A stretch of 64,000 nucleotides of DNA from Verrucomicrobiota bacterium (GTDB lineage: Bacteria; Verrucomicrobiota; Verrucomicrobiia; Limisphaerales; J093). Numbering within the stretch: the stretch's first letter is position 1; each line of letters opens with the position of its first letter. The notes beneath the pieces were generated by a model. That model saw only the letters and a list, made by a program, of their open reading frames with translations, was not told the DNA's origin and ran no database searches. Position numbers and translations under genes: made by a program. This document shows, piece after piece, positions 34,644 through 48,500 of this stretch. The DNA lies in contig JAKQDD010000176.1 of assembly GCA_029556615.1 (NCBI GenBank), positions 228,322 to 292,321 of the forward strand, written 5' to 3'.

Positions 34644-36143
34644 TCATGATCCGTTGCCTGTCCGGTGTGGGGAGGATGGGCTTTGATCGGTTCGCGTGTC
34701 AGCCTTGAGGATTGCGGCCACCCAATGGCCCTTGCCGGGCGCGGTCACCGGGACCAGGCCGCCCCCGTTGATCGACTCGCGCTTGCCCCACTCGCCCGAC
34801 GAGATGTCAATCCAGCGCACGTCGAAGCGGCCCGTCGCATTCTTGAGATCGAGGCCGATCGTCCCGCCGTCGGTGAAGTAGAGGGCGTAGGCCTGGCCGG
34901 GCCTGGCCGCAAGATACGCTTCATTCTCCTCCCGGTCGCTGAGCAGGGCGTTGGCCGGTTCGACGTCCCAGAGTTTGATGCGCGACTCGAGCTTCCGGGC
35001 TGCCCGGATCGCGTTGGCCGCCGGTTGCGACAGCCCCAGACCCGAGTCGGGCCGGTGGAACCGGGCTGAGGCGACTCCTCCGACGACGTGCCGCCAGAAG
35101 CGTTCGAGCCCGTCGCGGTTGGACCCGAACCGGCCGCCGTCGGCGCCGTAGGTCTTCGTGGTGTTCAGCGGGCGCGGTTGGGCGGCGATCCGCTGGCGGA
35201 CCCACTGGAAGTTGTCCCAGTGTTCCTGGCCCTTCTTCTGGTTGTTCTGGGAAACATCGCAGAAATCGTAGCGCTCGGGGTGATCGAAGGTTCGCTTGTG
35301 CTCGTTTGCCTTGAGATCCCAGGCGTCCCACATCTCGGTGAGACAGACCTGTTTGCCGGCCTGGCCGGCGTGCTGCCGGATGAACCCGGCCCAGTAGGCG
35401 CCCCAGGCCTCCTCGGCGGAGGTTTCGTTGTCCATGCAATAGAGGACATGATCGTGGCGCAGGGTGAAGGAGAGCATCTTCTCGACAAACCGCTGCTGGA
35501 ATTTCAAAACCACGGTGTTATTCCGCTGCGCCGGCGTGGTGAAGAAGAACGGCTGCTTGTTCTGGCCCGGATGGTCCGGGTAATGCTCGGCGAAGCCCGA
35601 TTCCGCATAGGTGTAGTTAACGTTGTTTTTCGGGTTGTAGGGATGGGGTTCCCAGTTCTTGGTCGAGTAGTCGAAGCGATCCCAAACCTCGATCTGGACG
35701 ATGATGTCGCGCTCGGCCGTCCAGCGGAGCAGGTTCTCGAACCGCTGCCAGTACTCCTCGTTCCACTGGCCGAGGTCGTACTTCCCGTCCGGCAACCGCT
35801 TGAACGGGTAAACCTCGAACCCCTTGTCGATGCGGTCGCTCATGGTGTTGCGGATGTAGTTGCCCCCCGCCGCCCGGATCTCATCGAGGTGATCCTTGAG
35901 CTCGGGAAGCTGGAAAAGATTGTCGTCCTTCGAGCCCCCCAGGAGCAGGACGGGCTGTCCCTTGTATTGCCAGTAGCGGGGGTTGGTTGGCCAGGGCTGG
36001 ATCCGATCCGCGCCGGCCTTCGGGTTGGCGGCGGGCACCGGCGCCTCGGCTCCCCGGGACACCCCGGTCGAGTCGAGGATCCAGCACGCCAGGACCCAGG
36101 TCAGGGATCTTCGCAAGGGCTGATGGACGGTCAACGATCTCAT
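34644..36143 (-). CDS. Secreted putative glycoside hydrolase (TIM-barrel, DUF4038/DUF6298-like)
   Basis: About 499 residues from ATG at 36143, with GGAG 11 nt upstream. Signal peptide near residues 10-32 ([20 protein letters not shown]). The body reads as a (beta/alpha)8 enzyme: [82 protein letters not shown]-terminal beta domain ([14 protein letters not shown] ... [12 protein letters not shown]) is like the collagen-binding-type domain that follows such barrels. I cannot name the substrate; NET and TEM carry candidate acidic residues. It converges on the GH89 gene. Confidence 0.7.
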   Translation of the reverse strand: MRSLTVHQPLRRSLTWVLACWILDSTGVSRGAEAPVPAANPKAGADRIQPWPTNPRYWQYKGQPVLLLGGSKDDNLFQLPELKDHLDEIRAAGGNYIRNTMSDRIDKGFEVYPFKRLPDGKYDLGQWNEEYWQRFENLLRWTAERDIIVQIEVWDRFDYSTKNWEPHPYNPKNNVNYTYAESGFAEHYPDHPGQNKQPFFFTTPAQRNNTVVLKFQQRFVEKMLSFTLRHDHVLYCMDNETSAEEAWGAYWAGFIRQHAGQAGKQVCLTEMWDAWDLKANEHKRTFDHPERYDFCDVSQNNQKKGQEHWDNFQWVRQRIAAQPRPLNTTKTYGADGGRFGSNRDGLERFWRHVVGGVASARFHRPDSGLGLSQPAANAIRAARKLESRIKLWDVEPANALLSDREENEAYLAARPGQAYALYFTDGGTIGLDLKNATGRFDVRWIDISSGEWGKRESINGGGLVPVTAPGKGHWVAAILKADTRTDQSPSSPHRTGNGS

Positions 36144-36210
36144 GGGCTGTGATGCTCCGTGCTCACCCTGCCCCAAGAAGGCCACGGGCGTCAATCGAGG
36201 ACGGCATCCC

Positions 36211-36300
36211 CAAATCCGCGCATAAGCGTCCTTTGCGGCTCAACCTCCTGGGCTTGACCAGGCGCCTTGAGCCGCCCAGTCCGGGGTTTTCGCGGATTTG
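36211..36300. repeat. Nested three-level inverted repeat
   Basis: Outer arms CAAATCCGCG (36211-36220) / CGCGGATTTG (36291-36300); middle arms GCGGCTCAA (36235-36243) / TTGAGCCGC (36267-36275); inner hairpin CCTGG-gcttga-CCAGG (36247-36262). All arms are perfect, so the whole 90 bp can fold as one long hairpin. Confidence 0.85.
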
Positions 36301-36303
36301 AAA

Positions 36304-36367
36304 GCCCGCCCGCGGGGCGGGCCCATTCCCTCCGAACCCTATAGCGCCCGCCCGCCAGCGGGCGGGC
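36304..36367. repeat. Two adjacent GC-only hairpins
   Basis: GCCCGCCC / GGGCGGGC (36304-36322) with a 3-nt loop and GCCCGCCCGC-ca-GCGGGCGGGC (36346-36367), a perfect 10-bp stem. Both lie directly after the nested inverted repeat and upstream of the giant gene. Confidence 0.8.
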
Positions 36368-36406
36368 CACCCCGGAGCCGATACCCCACGCGCCTGCAGG
36401 GCGAAA

Positions 36407-36450
36407 ACCCACCACGAGCCGATGGCGAACGTTCGGGCCGCACGCGTTAG
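36407..36450. repeat. Short dispersed repeat (ACGTTCG type), copy 2
   Basis: GCCGATGGCGAACGTTCG then GCCGCACGCGTTA, matching 25616-25667, here continuing without interruption into GCGAGGATCCGGGG. Confidence 0.55.
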
Positions 36451-36519
36451 GCGAGGATCCGGGGCATCCCGATTGAGATTTGAGAATTGCTATTGCATAT
36501 TCAGAGCTCGAATTTCGTC

Positions 36520-36548
36520 TTGACTTATCTGCACGGAAGGAATAGGCG
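36520..36548 (+). promoter_or_regulatory. Candidate sigma-70-type promoter for the giant gene
   Basis: TTGACT at 36520-36525, a 17-bp spacer, then TAGGCG. The -35 box is good and the -10 poor. The region 36476-36530 is clearly AT-richer than its surroundings, which favours a promoter somewhere here. Confidence 0.3.
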
Positions 36549-36582
36549 GGGGTTACAAGCCCTGACGTGCTCCTTCGAACGG

Positions 36583-36596
36583 AGGAGCCTGCTCCT
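36583..36596 (+). promoter_or_regulatory. Ribosome-binding site held in a hairpin
   Basis: AGGAGC-ct-GCTCCT is a perfect 6-bp stem that includes the AGGAG of the only strong Shine-Dalgarno before the giant gene's GTG. If it folds, it would hide the site. Confidence 0.4.
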
Positions 36597-36598
36597 TT

Positions 36599-39500
36599 GT
36601 GGGAGCGGGGGACATTGTGGTGGGTGCGAGTGGGCGAGATGCGGGGACCGCGGGCGTGAAAGCGAGCAGTTCAGCAAGGAGATTCGAACTTGAGCCTCTC
36701 GAGTGGCGAATCCTGCTTGCGGCCGATCCGGCGGCGGCTGTTCTGACGGCAGGCACTGCGCCCGATCTCTTGCGGGCCGAGGCCGCGGACGTTGCCGAGG
36801 CTGAACCTGCGACTGGCGACGCGACCGGGGAGACGATCGCCTGCGATCCGTGGGGGCGCCTCGACCCTCTGTTCGGTCCCGAGTCGGCGGCCGACCTGCC
36901 TGTGGCCCCCGATGTGCCGGAGGACGCCTCCGGAGCTCCCGGGGGACCGACCCCGCCGGTTCTCGACGATGAAGCCGAGCGGGTGTGTTCGCCCTGTCCG
37001 GAATTGCCCGACGCGCTGGTTCCTGAGGAGGACTCGACTCTGCTGGCGGCGACGGTTTGGGTGTCGGTGGCCGACACCGCGGTGCAGCAGTTGACCGCGA
37101 CGCTTCGTGCCGCCAACGGACCGCCGTCGGACCAGGTCCGCTGGCTGCCCGATGGTCATCGGCGCTTCACCCCGGGCCACAGTCCGGGGACGTCATCCAC
37201 GACGCTGGATGAGATCTGGAGTGCCGGCGACGAGTACGAATGGGAGATCAACGACGCCACAGGCACCGAGGGCGCCGATCCGGGATGGGATCTGCTCAAC
37301 ATGACGGGCGCACTGGCGATCCAGACGACGGCGGCGGCTCCCTTCGTCATTCATATCAAATCCCTGACGCCTGCCAACGCGGCGGGGAACGCGGCCCATT
37401 TCGATCCCACGCTCACCTACGAATGGCGCATCGCAACCGCCGCGGAGGGGATCACCGGCTTCGATCGCACGGTGATCACGCTCGACTCGAGCCAGTTCAC
37501 CAATGCGCTGGGGACTGGCGCCTTCCTCCTTGATCAGGCCGGGAACGGCCGGGATTTGCTGCTCCGGTTCGTGCCGAGTCTGCCGTACGTTTCGCTCGCA
37601 GAGCCGGCCTGGACGGAACTGGGGCCCTACGCGTTGCTGGACAACGGCAACACGATCATCCCGCCGGACAACCCGACGATTGGCGCCGTGCAGGCGATCG
37701 CGGTGCACCCTGGCAACCCGGACATAGCCTGGCTCGGGGCGGTGAACGGCGGCGTCTGGCGAACCAACACCTTGAGCTGGTCAACTTCGAACGGAATGGA
37801 CGACGACGGCGCCAATGGGGTCGACGACGCGGCCGAGGTGCCGACGTGGGCGCCGGTTGGTGAGTTCCTGCCTTCCCTGGCGGTGGGAGCGCTGGCGGTC
37901 AGCCCATTCGACGCCGGCGGCAGCCCGGTGACGGCCTCGACCCTTGACAACCAGCTGGTGCTGTACGTCGGCACCGGCCAGTTCAGCAGCACCTATCGCG
38001 GCGGCATGGCGGCCGGGCTGTTCCGGTCCGAAGACGGCGGCACGACCTGGACCGAACTCGGCAACTTCCAGGACTTGCGGTTCACCGCGATTGTGCCGTC
38101 GAGCAGCGTCGAGGGGTTGTTGTTCGTTTCGACCTACGAGATCACCCCGGCGGCAGGGTCGAACCCCGCCCGCGGCGGGCTCTACCGCTCGATGGACGGC
38201 GGCGACAGTTGGACCCGCATCTCGGGCGCCACGGGAACCGACAAGCTGCCGGAAGGGAACGTGGTCGAGGTGATCGCCGACCCCGCGGATGCCGCTCGCT
38301 GGTATCTGGCCTTGGCGGGCGATTTCGTTCGAACCGACGGCACCGTGCTGGACGCTGCGGCCAAGGGGGTCTGGCGCTCAAACAACGCCAATGCCACCGA
38401 CCCCAACGCCGTGACCTGGAGCCGGGTCGTCACCGGGATCGTTCTGCCGGAAGACTCGAACGGGGCGGACGACGACGGCGACGGCGCGACTGACGAGGCG
38501 GGGGAGGGGCTCAAGCTCGCCGACCGGATCCGCTTGGCCGCCAGCCCTAACGGCGCGCCCGCCAATCCCGTGTACGCCGCGATCATCGGCTCCAACCGGC
38601 AACTTTCGGCGGTGTTCCGTTCGACCAACCATGGCGACGCTTGGACCGAGCTGGCGCCCGTGCCCTCGACCAACCCCACCGGCCAGGGAAACCTCCATTT
38701 CGCGATGGTCGCCGATCCGGCCGGCGCGACCACGGTGGTTGTGGCCGGCGCGGTCTACGATACGTCCCCCTATGGGGGCAGCGTTTTCCGCCGGGACGGC
38801 GCGGCATGGACGCAGATCTCGACCACGAGCGGCAGCGGTCCCAACGGTTTCAACACGGGGCCGCACGGGGACACCCGGTGTCTGGTTTGGGTTGCCGACG
38901 AGGACGGTTCCGGGGCCGGCACCAGCAGCAGCCTGCTGCTGGCCAGCGACGGCGGGATCTATCGCCTTCGCAACCCCGGCAGCGGGGGAGGCACCACCTG
39001 GGAGTTCATCGGGGCCGACTTGCGCATCACCGAGATGAACCGGTCAATCGCTTACGATCACAACCACGACACCGCGTTTGCTGGGACGCAGGACAACGGC
39101 ACCGTCCGCCAGACGGGCACGGCCGACACTTGGAGGACAATGCTGGCCGGCGACGGCAACTACGTCGGCATCGACTACCAAGGCGCAACGTCCGTCCGCT
39201 ATTTCGTCGGAAACAACTTCGGCTGGATCTTCCGTCAGAGCTTCACGGGGCCGGACACGGCCGGAGCGCGGACGCGCCTGACCCTCAAGAGCAGCTCTGG
39301 TGCCGCCAATTACAGCGGCCTGGACGACACCGACCCGTTCCCCGGGGTCTCGAGTGACCGGGATCTGGCCGGCGAATCCTCATTCGAGCGGATTCCCCTG
39401 GCGGTCAACGTCGCCACAACCCGCACGCTGATCCTGGGGCGGGACTGGCTCTATCACAGCACCGACGAAGGGGCGACGGTCCGGAAGATTACGGACGTGG

Positions 39501-42500
39501 CGGTCCCGGCCGGATCGAGCCGGCCCGACTTCGTCACCGCGCTGGCCTATGGCGGCTTCGAGGGGGCCACCGCCAAGACTGGGGTGATGTACGTTGCCCG
39601 CGGCAACGCGCTTCATGTCAGTGCCGACGATGGCAGTACGTTCACCGACGCCAGCGTCGCGGGGACCAGCGACATCGTCAGCATCGCGCTCGACCCGACC
39701 GACTGGCGGCGGGCGGTGGCGGTCGAGGCTTCGGCCGTCTGGCTGATCACGGTCACCACAAACGAGGACGGAACGATCGCGTCCGTGCTGTCCACGAACA
39801 TCACCGGCGATCTCGCGTCGCATACTTACGAGTGCAGCTCGGCCGCGATGGTGGCGGAGGCTGAGCAGTTGGTCGTCGTCGTCGGAGGGATCGATGGAGC
39901 CTACCGGCTGGGGATCGACGACCTGTCCGAGCTCCTGTCCGCCACGACGCCGCATCTGACCTGGACCCGGTTCGGTGTCAACCTGCCCTTCGTCCCGGTC
40001 TCGGCCCTCGCCTACGATGCCGCGGACGATGTTCTGGTGGCGGGCACGCTTGGCCGCGGTGCCTGGCGGCTCGACGACGCGCGGCAGGCCATGCTCGATG
40101 ACACGACCCTCCGCATCGAAACCGGCTCGGGCAACGACGAGATCCGGCTGCGCCGGGCCCTGCCTTCGCCGGGAGAACTGGACTCGATCGAAGTCGTAAT
40201 CGGTGGCGCCGTGGTCGAGACGTACCTCTTCCGCACCCTGCGGGCCATCACGGTCAACACCGGCGCCGGCGATGACACCCTCATCATCGATTCGAGCGAC
40301 TCCACCATCAGCCCGCCCGACGGCATCCGTTTCGATGGGGGCGAAGGCGCGGGTGACACCCTCCGCTTCGAGGGCTTGCGCTGGACGGCCCTGGCCAGCG
40401 GTCCGGCGGGCGACATCCAGGAGCACGTCCTGGACAACCAGGAAGTCCAGGCCCGCAACGTCGAGACCGTGACCGACGCGACCACGCCCCCCAGCTTCCT
40501 CCTGATCCTCGGCGGGGGCCTGGGCGGACTCAGCGACTGGGATACCGGGCTCGACGACACGCTTTCCTCCGACCTCGCGTTGTTCGGGAGCGCGCTGGGC
40601 CCCGGGATGACCGGTGTCTCGCCCAGCACCCCGGAAGGCGAAGGCGAAGATTTTCCGTCCGACCTCGAGGCCCCCGAGACCTCGTCGCTCGCGCTGCTCA
40701 CCGAGGCGCCGGCCTCGCTGTTCCGACGGTTGATCGAATCCGGGACGGGCCTCCGGTTCGAGGACATCGGCCGGTTGATCACGTCCGAGTCGGATCTGCA
40801 ATCCCGGCTGGACAGCCTCGACGACATCCCGGGCAACGTGACCGTGGACAGCGCCTCGGGCCGCCTGGTTTTGGGCGACCCGAGCAATCCGTCCAAGCCG
40901 TTCCGCCGGACCTTGTCGCTGAAGGTGCCGCTTGATCTCGAGTTGCTGGGGGGCGGAATCCAATTGCACGGCACGCTCGCGCTCACTGTCCAGGTCGACG
41001 TGTTCCTCGAGGTCGGTGCCGACGCCACCGGCTTCTATCTTCGGACCGATCTCACGGGGACGCCGGAAATGGTGCTCCGCAACATCGAAGTCAGCGGTCG
41101 GGTCGAGGCTTCGGGCGCCATTGGCCTCCTGGGTGTCAACCTCAGGGAAGCCGTCCTCGAGGTCGATCCGGATGTGGGCGTCGAGATCGATCTCATCGAA
41201 CCGACGCCGCGGTTTGGCGGCGCCCTGGACGGCAAGATCCGCCTGTATGATCTGGGGGATGACCCGGACGCGGTGTTTGCCGCCAGCACCGCCACGGATC
41301 CGGCCGAGTCGGATCTGAGGCTCACCGGCACGTTCGAAGTGGCCGCGCTCGATGCCGAGGGCGAGCCGATTCTCGATCTGGGGGAGATTGACTTGGGCCT
41401 GGTCTGGGAGGACCTGGACGATCCGGCCAGCTTCGGCATCGATGCCCTGGGCAACCCCGTGGCCGAGATCCTCCTGCGCTTCATGAACCTGGATGGCACC
41501 GGCTTCCTGGGCGAGGCGCGCCGTCTGCTGAACTACCTGGGTCAGCTCAAGAACACGGGCCTGCTCGATATCGAACTTCCCTTGGGCAACGGCTACAAGC
41601 TCAGCGACGCCTTTGATTTCTCGGCGGCTTTTCTGGACAGTGTCTACTCGAAATTCATCGACCTGTCGCTGACGGGCAGCACCTCGACGACCTCGACCTC
41701 AGCCCGCCAGGGGCGGCTGTCCTCGACGGCCCGGTTCAACCTCGTGCTCGACGGCGCGACCAGCGAGGAAATCACCGTCAGCGCGCTGAGCATGTTCTTC
41801 AACCACTCCCTCAGCGACCTGGCCGCCGACTTCCAGAACGCCCTGCCGTCCGACCTTGCCGACCGTATCCGCGTCGACGTCTACCGCGGGAACCTGAGGT
41901 TCTGCCTGCTCGATGGCTACTCGCTCTCGATCACGGGGGAGGACACGTCGAACCCGGTGTTCACCGAGCTGGGCTTCAGCAACAACCAGGGCGCTCTCGA
42001 GACCTTCCGGTTCCCGACGCTGCAGGGTCTGCTCGCGGAACTCCAGGAAGCCCTCGATCCCGATCCGCTGGACGGCGTGGATTTCGACCTCGACCTGGGC
42101 TACGACCAGGCCAACCGCCGGCTCAGTTTCCGCGTCGAGTTCAGCTATGGCTTCGAGGAGTCGACGTCCTTTGCTTACGACACCGATCTTGGACTGGGTG
42201 ACCTGGCGGACTTCGAAGCCGGCGGCGAGCTGGGCATCAGCGGTTCGCTGACCGCCGGGTTCACGTTGGGCGTCGAATTCCGGGCTGTCGAGACGCCGGT
42301 GCTGGCAACGTCGCTCGTCGTCCCGCCGCCATCCAACGGGCGGCTGGCTGCCAACTCGAGCTTCACGATCAATCTCAACGACGGCCATCGGTTCCCCGTG
42401 ACGTTGTCCGCAGCAGCCACGAGCGCCTTCACCTCGCTCAGCCAGCTCGTCAGCTACCTCAACACCCGGTTGCCCTCGACCGTCACCAACATCAACAGCC

Positions 42501-45500
42501 TCCCCCTCAACGACGTCGTCCGTTTCGTCCAGGCCTCGACCCTCGATGACGGCGGCGCCTCGACCTCCGCCATCGGGATACGCCTCGAAGTCTACAACGA
42601 AGACGACGACGCCGACGGCGTCCAGGACCCGGGCGAAGGCGACGACAACGGCAACGGTTCCTTCGATGTGCTGCTGGACCTCGTCAATTCGCTCGCCATC
42701 GAGGCGGCAGCGGACGATCCCGCAGTGACCGAACTCGGCTTCATGGCTGGCGAGGTGGCGCGGTCGGCCATCGCGGGGATCTACCTCGAAGAGGCCGCGC
42801 TCGAAGGCACACTCACCGTCTCGGCCACGGACCTCGAGGCCTCGGCGCGCCTCGCGATTTTCGGGATCGAGACCTCGGGCGGGACTGCGACCGGCACGGC
42901 CACGGTGGGTTTCGAGCTGACCAATCCCGACGGCGGCAGCCGGATCGACCTGGACGAGCTGCTGGGCGATCTCGAGAACATCGACGAGTACCTGGACGCC
43001 GATTTCACCTTCGAGGCGAGCCTCGACATCCAACTCAACAACCTGGCCGTTCAACCCGATATCTTCGGCAGCCTCCTCCCCGCCGGCGCCCAGATCCGGA
43101 TCTACATCCCCGACCTTCGCCACGTCGAGTACAACGCCGAGCCCTACGACGAAGCGACCAATGCCGAAGGCCTCTTCATCACCTACCCGAACCTCGGGCC
43201 GCTGTTCAACTTCAGCTGCCTGGGCTGGCTCGATCTCGTCACGTCCCTCGACTCGCTGGCGGACCAGCTCGGCGAGCTCAAGGCCTTCTCGTTCCTCGAT
43301 CAGCCGATCCCCGTGATCAACATCAGTGTCAGCGAGATCCTCGACTTCACCGCGGATCTGGCCGACACGGTCCGCGGCCTGGCCACCGGCGACGGTGAGA
43401 CGCTCGACCAGTTCGAGAGCGATATCGAGGATCTGCTGGGCATCCCGGACGAGAACCTCGAGTTCACGGTCGAGCACACCGCTCCGGTGATCACGGCGGG
43501 AACCGGCTCGACTGCGGCCACGGCCACGTTCAACCCGCGCGGCGCCCGCAACGCGCTCACCTTCACCGCCTCCGCCAACGGCGATTCCCTCGACCAGCTC
43601 CTGTTCAAGGACGACGGAACGCTGGCCGACGAAGCGGATGTGGCCGAAGCCAGCTACGACGCCGCGACCAAGACGCTCACCCTCCGGTACAACGCCACCT
43701 ACACGCGGGCTGTGACCATCCGCAACGCCGTCAACGACGCCCATGCGGCGGCCCCGGCCTCGATGCCCTTCAGCGCCGCCCTCGATACCTCCGCCAGCCC
43801 GGGCGACGGCGCCAGCAACGACGGCTCGGGCGCCGTCCATCAGACCGCCCTCAAGATCTCCCTCAGTTATCACCTCGCCTACGCCAACACCCTTCCGTTC
43901 CAGTTCAGCCTGAGCGATCTGATGGCCTACGTGCCCGTCGATTCGCCCGTCCGGGATCTGCTCGGCGGTGTCACCGAGTTCTTCCAGGCGAGCGGCTCGG
44001 GCGAGATCGAAGTCACCGCCAGCGCCGATCTCCGCCTCGAGTTCGGGCTCGACGTCAGCCAACCCTGCGGCTGGAAGCCGTTCTTCTACGACACCGGCTA
44101 CGACGGCCCCGATACGGGCACCGGCATCACCCTGCGCGCGGCCGTCTATGGCACGAACCTGACCTTCAGCATCGGCGTCGGCGCGCTGACGGTGGACGTC
44201 AGGAACGGCAGCGCCACATTCGACGCCGACGGCATCGCGGACAGCCCCGGGGGCGATGAGGACGCCGAGTTTGTGGTCGGGCTCGAGGACAACAACGGCG
44301 ACGGCCGCCACTATCTCCGCAGCGGCGAGTCGTTCTTCGACTTCGACAACATCACCATCGATCTGACTGCGGGCGCCAGCGCCGTGCTGCCGCTTTATGC
44401 GCTGGACGCATTGCCGCTGGGCAGCAGCAGCGACGGGAACAACGACGGGTACCCGGACAACGACCTCGCGGTCGTCCTGCCGAGCCTGAAGCGCCTGCTG
44501 TTCCCCGAATCGACCGATGCCAGCGCTCCGTTCGAAACGGTGGTTCCGATGCCCGGAGCCCACAACGATCTCAAGTTCACCGGCCCCGGCGAGGGGCGCG
44601 AGGTCCGGTTCGTCGAGATCTCGAGCGGCAGCCTGACGGCGACCGTCGTCGGCGATGCGCTCGAGATCGGCATCTACCCCGCCATCACCACCGCCGCCCA
44701 GGTCGCCGCGCTCGCTCTGCCCGGGGGCTGGAGCGTCGCGCTCTCGACCAGCACGGAAGAGGGCGGCGCCAACACGGGGGCAGGCCGCCTCTACACGCCC
44801 GTCACGATCGTCACCCCCGACATCGCCGGCATGTTCGAGGACTTCAAGGTCTGCGACCTGATCACGAACTCGACCCTGCTGGTGGACGGCCTCGACAAAC
44901 TGCTCGAGACCATCCAGGACGCCCTGTCGATCGGCGTGCTCAACCGCAACCTGCCGCTGGTCGGCGACAAGCTGGGCGAGGCGGCGAATTTCATCGGCGA
45001 GTTCCGCAGCGGGCTGCTGGCTGATCTCCGCAACAAGCTGGCCGAGGTCGGCAACCCGATCGACCTCGTCAAGGAGGCACTGTTCGATGTGCTCGGCAAA
45101 CCGGGGCTCGATCTGCTCATCCAGACCGACGGCTCCGCGGTCGAGACCTACGAGGACATCGAGATCGCCTGCGTCGAGAATGCGATCACCTTCAATGTCC
45201 GCCTCAAGAAGGCGATTGCCCTGGTCGATACCACCGACAACCCGATCGACTTCGATATCGGCATTCCCGGGCTCGGCCTCAAGGTCAATGGCAACGTCAA
45301 GATCGAGCTCGGGTTCGATCTCAAGCTCTACTTTGGCATCAGCACCGCCGACGGCTTCTACTTTGACACGTCGAGCGACGAGGAATTCGAGGTCTACTTC
45401 CTGGTGACCATTCCCGAGCTGAGCGCCACCGGCGAGCTCTTCTTCCTCCAGCTCGAAGTCAGCGATGAAAGCGACGGCGTCGATGCCAACGGCAACGACC

Positions 45501-48500
45501 GCGATCCCTCCTCCTTCGGCGGCACGTTCAGCATCAACCTCATCGACCCCGGCGGCGGCGACCGGCTCACGTTCGCCGAAATGGGCAGCTCCGGGTTCGA
45601 CTTCGATGATTTCGTCGACTTCGATCTCGAAGCCGGCGCGGAGGTGAACCTCGAGTTCATCGTCAGTTTCGCCGGCGACGCCCGGTTCCCGCGGCTGCTG
45701 GGCGAGTTCGACCTGGACTGGATGTGGGAGGCGGGCGGCGACAGCAACGGCGATCTCGAGTTCGGCTTCCACAACATCCAGATCGACATCGGGTCGTTCA
45801 TCTCGGAGTTCATCCAGCCCATCCTCGAGGAGATCAAGAAAGTCACCGAGCCCATCCAGCCGCTGATCGACGCGGTCACCGCGCCCATCCCGATCCTCTC
45901 CGAGCTCAAGGGCGAGCCGTTCACCATGCTTGATCTCGCCGAGGCCTTCGGCTATCTCGAGCCCGGCACGCGCAAGTTCATCGAGGCGGTCGTCAAGATC
46001 CTCGACCTGGTCAACAACACGAGCTTCTCGAACGATGGCTCCGTCCTGATCCCGCTCGGCGGGTTCAACCTCCAGCAAGATCAGCTCGGCAACGTGGATC
46101 GTGCCGAGGGCGAGGCGGACACGGAAGCCGCGCCGCTCTCCGAGGGCACCAGCCATGAGGGCACCCGCAATTTCCTCCGCGACCTCGAGGACTTGGGCAT
46201 CACCTTCCCGTTCCTGCACCTCAGCGAACTGTTCAAGCTCTTCCGGGGCGAGCCGGTGAGCCTCATCGAGTATCACATGCCGGTGTTCGATTTCCGGGCC
46301 GGGTTCGAGCAGTCCATCGCCATCTACCCGCCGCTCAACCTGATCTTCGGCGGCGAGATCTTCGCGCACATCGACCTGACGTTCGGTTTCGACACCTACG
46401 GCCTGCAGAAGTTCCTCGCCAGCGAGGACAAGAACGTCCTCGACATCTTCGACGGTTTCTACGTCAAGGACGTCAACGACCAGGGCGAAGACATCGACGA
46501 GATCGTCCTCGGCGGCGGGATCTACGCCGGGGCCGAGCTCGATCTCGGCATCGCGGAGGCGGGAGTCAAGGGCGGCGTCTACATCGAGGTCGGCTTCAAC
46601 CTCAACGACCCGGACGACGACGGCCGCGTTCGCGTCAGCGAGATCATCGCCAATGCCATGCAGGATCTCCGCTGCATCTTCGACATCCACGGCGAGCTCT
46701 ACGTCGAACTCACCCTCTATCTCACCATCCACCTGCTCGTCGTCGATCTCGAGTTCGAGTGGGACTTCGCCCGGATCACCCTCTTTGAATTCAACATCAC
46801 CTGCCCGCAGCCCAAGCTGGCCGATTACGTGGACAGCTCGGGGAACGAACTCGAAGCCGCGGATAGCGATGGCATCCTTCGCCTCAACATGGGTCCCAAC
46901 GCCGACGAGCGGGAAGTGGGCGACACCACCGACGGCGACGAAGCCTTCACGGTGACCACGATCGAAGGCGATCCCAGCGCCGCAGGCGGCGAAACGGTCG
47001 AGGTCAGCTTCAAGGGCATCAAGCAGACCTACGAAGGCGTCAAGGTCATCCGCGCCGACGGCGGCCAGGGCAATGACACCATCGACCTGCGCGCCGTCCT
47101 CTCGCCCGCGGACAGCGCCGAGGGCGTTCGCGGCGGCGCCGGCAATGACACGGTCTATGGCAGCAAAGGCGGCGGCACTTACTACGGCGATGCCGGCGAC
47201 GATGTCATCGTCGGGCGCATCGCCGAGGACGACTTCGAGGGAGCCAACGAGATCATCTACGGCGGCCCCGGCAATGATACGCTCACCGGTAACGAAGGCG
47301 ATGACGCGATCTCGGGCGAGGACGGCGCCGATCTGCTCTATGGCAACGCCGGCAACGATACCCTCGACGGCGGCGCCGGCAACGACACCCTCTACGGGGA
47401 CGTCGGCACCGATACCCTTCAGGGCGGCGACGGCGCCGACAGGCTCTACGGCGACGATGACAACGACTGGATCGAGGGCGGGGCGGGCGATGACACCATC
47501 GAGGGGGGCCGCGGCGATGACCGGATCGCCGGTGGCGGCGATGATGATTTCCTCGACGGCGGCTCCGGCAATGACGCCGTGTTCGGCGACGAGGGCAACG
47601 TCGATGCGCCCGCCTTCCCGAACGATCTGACCTACCTCGAAGCCGTCGAGGTCACCGGCATCGGCGGAACCGGCAACGACATCCTGGCGGGGGGCGCCGG
47701 CTCCGATCTGTTGTTCGGCGCCGGCGGTTACGACCAGCTCTATGGCGGCACACTCCTGCTCTCCGGCGTGAGCCAGGTCATCGAGTACGACGGCCAGGAT
47801 TTCCTCGATGGCGGCACCGGGGACGACCTGCTCTATGCGGACGACGCCCATGGCGCCGCCAGCACCACCTTCCCCGGCGCCAGCATCAGCGGCTCCGCAT
47901 GGTTCGACGCGGCCGATGCCTACGGCGACACCAACGACGTCCGCGATCCCACCGAGAACGGCCTGGCCAACGTGACCGTCGAGCTCCACAAGGCCGACAC
48001 CACCCTCGTCGGCAGCATGGTCACCGACGCGAACGGCGAGTTCACTTTCTCAGGCCTCGAGGCCGGGGATTACTACCTCGAGTTCAATACGCCCACCGGC
48101 ATGGCCGTGGTCGCAGCCAACCAGGGCGGCGACGAGACGGCCGATAGTGACGCCGATGCCGCCGGCAAGACCGGGACGGTGCACGTCGAGGCCGGCCAGA
48201 GCCACGCGACCCTCTCGGCCGGGTACTACGGCACGACCACCACGCTCAGCATCGACAGCCCGTCGGTCACCGAAGGCGACCTCGGCACCACCGACCTCAT
48301 CTTCACCGTGACCCTCTCCAACCCGCTCAGCCAACAGGCCGCCGTCTGTTATAAGACCGCGCCCGGCACGGCCGACCGGATCGCCGACTATACGTCAGTC
48401 TGGTACACCCTCGTGTTCGAGCCGGGCCAGACGGTCAAGACCCTCACCGTGCGCATCCTCGGAGATACGATCGACGAGGGTGACGCCGAGACGTTTACGG

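Noticed and set aside
41699..47989. Minus-strand open frame of about 2096 codons opposite the giant gene
   Set aside because: Low-complexity translation rich in Val, Glu, Asp and Gly with no domains; it mirrors the codon bias of the plus-strand gene, which has clear domains.
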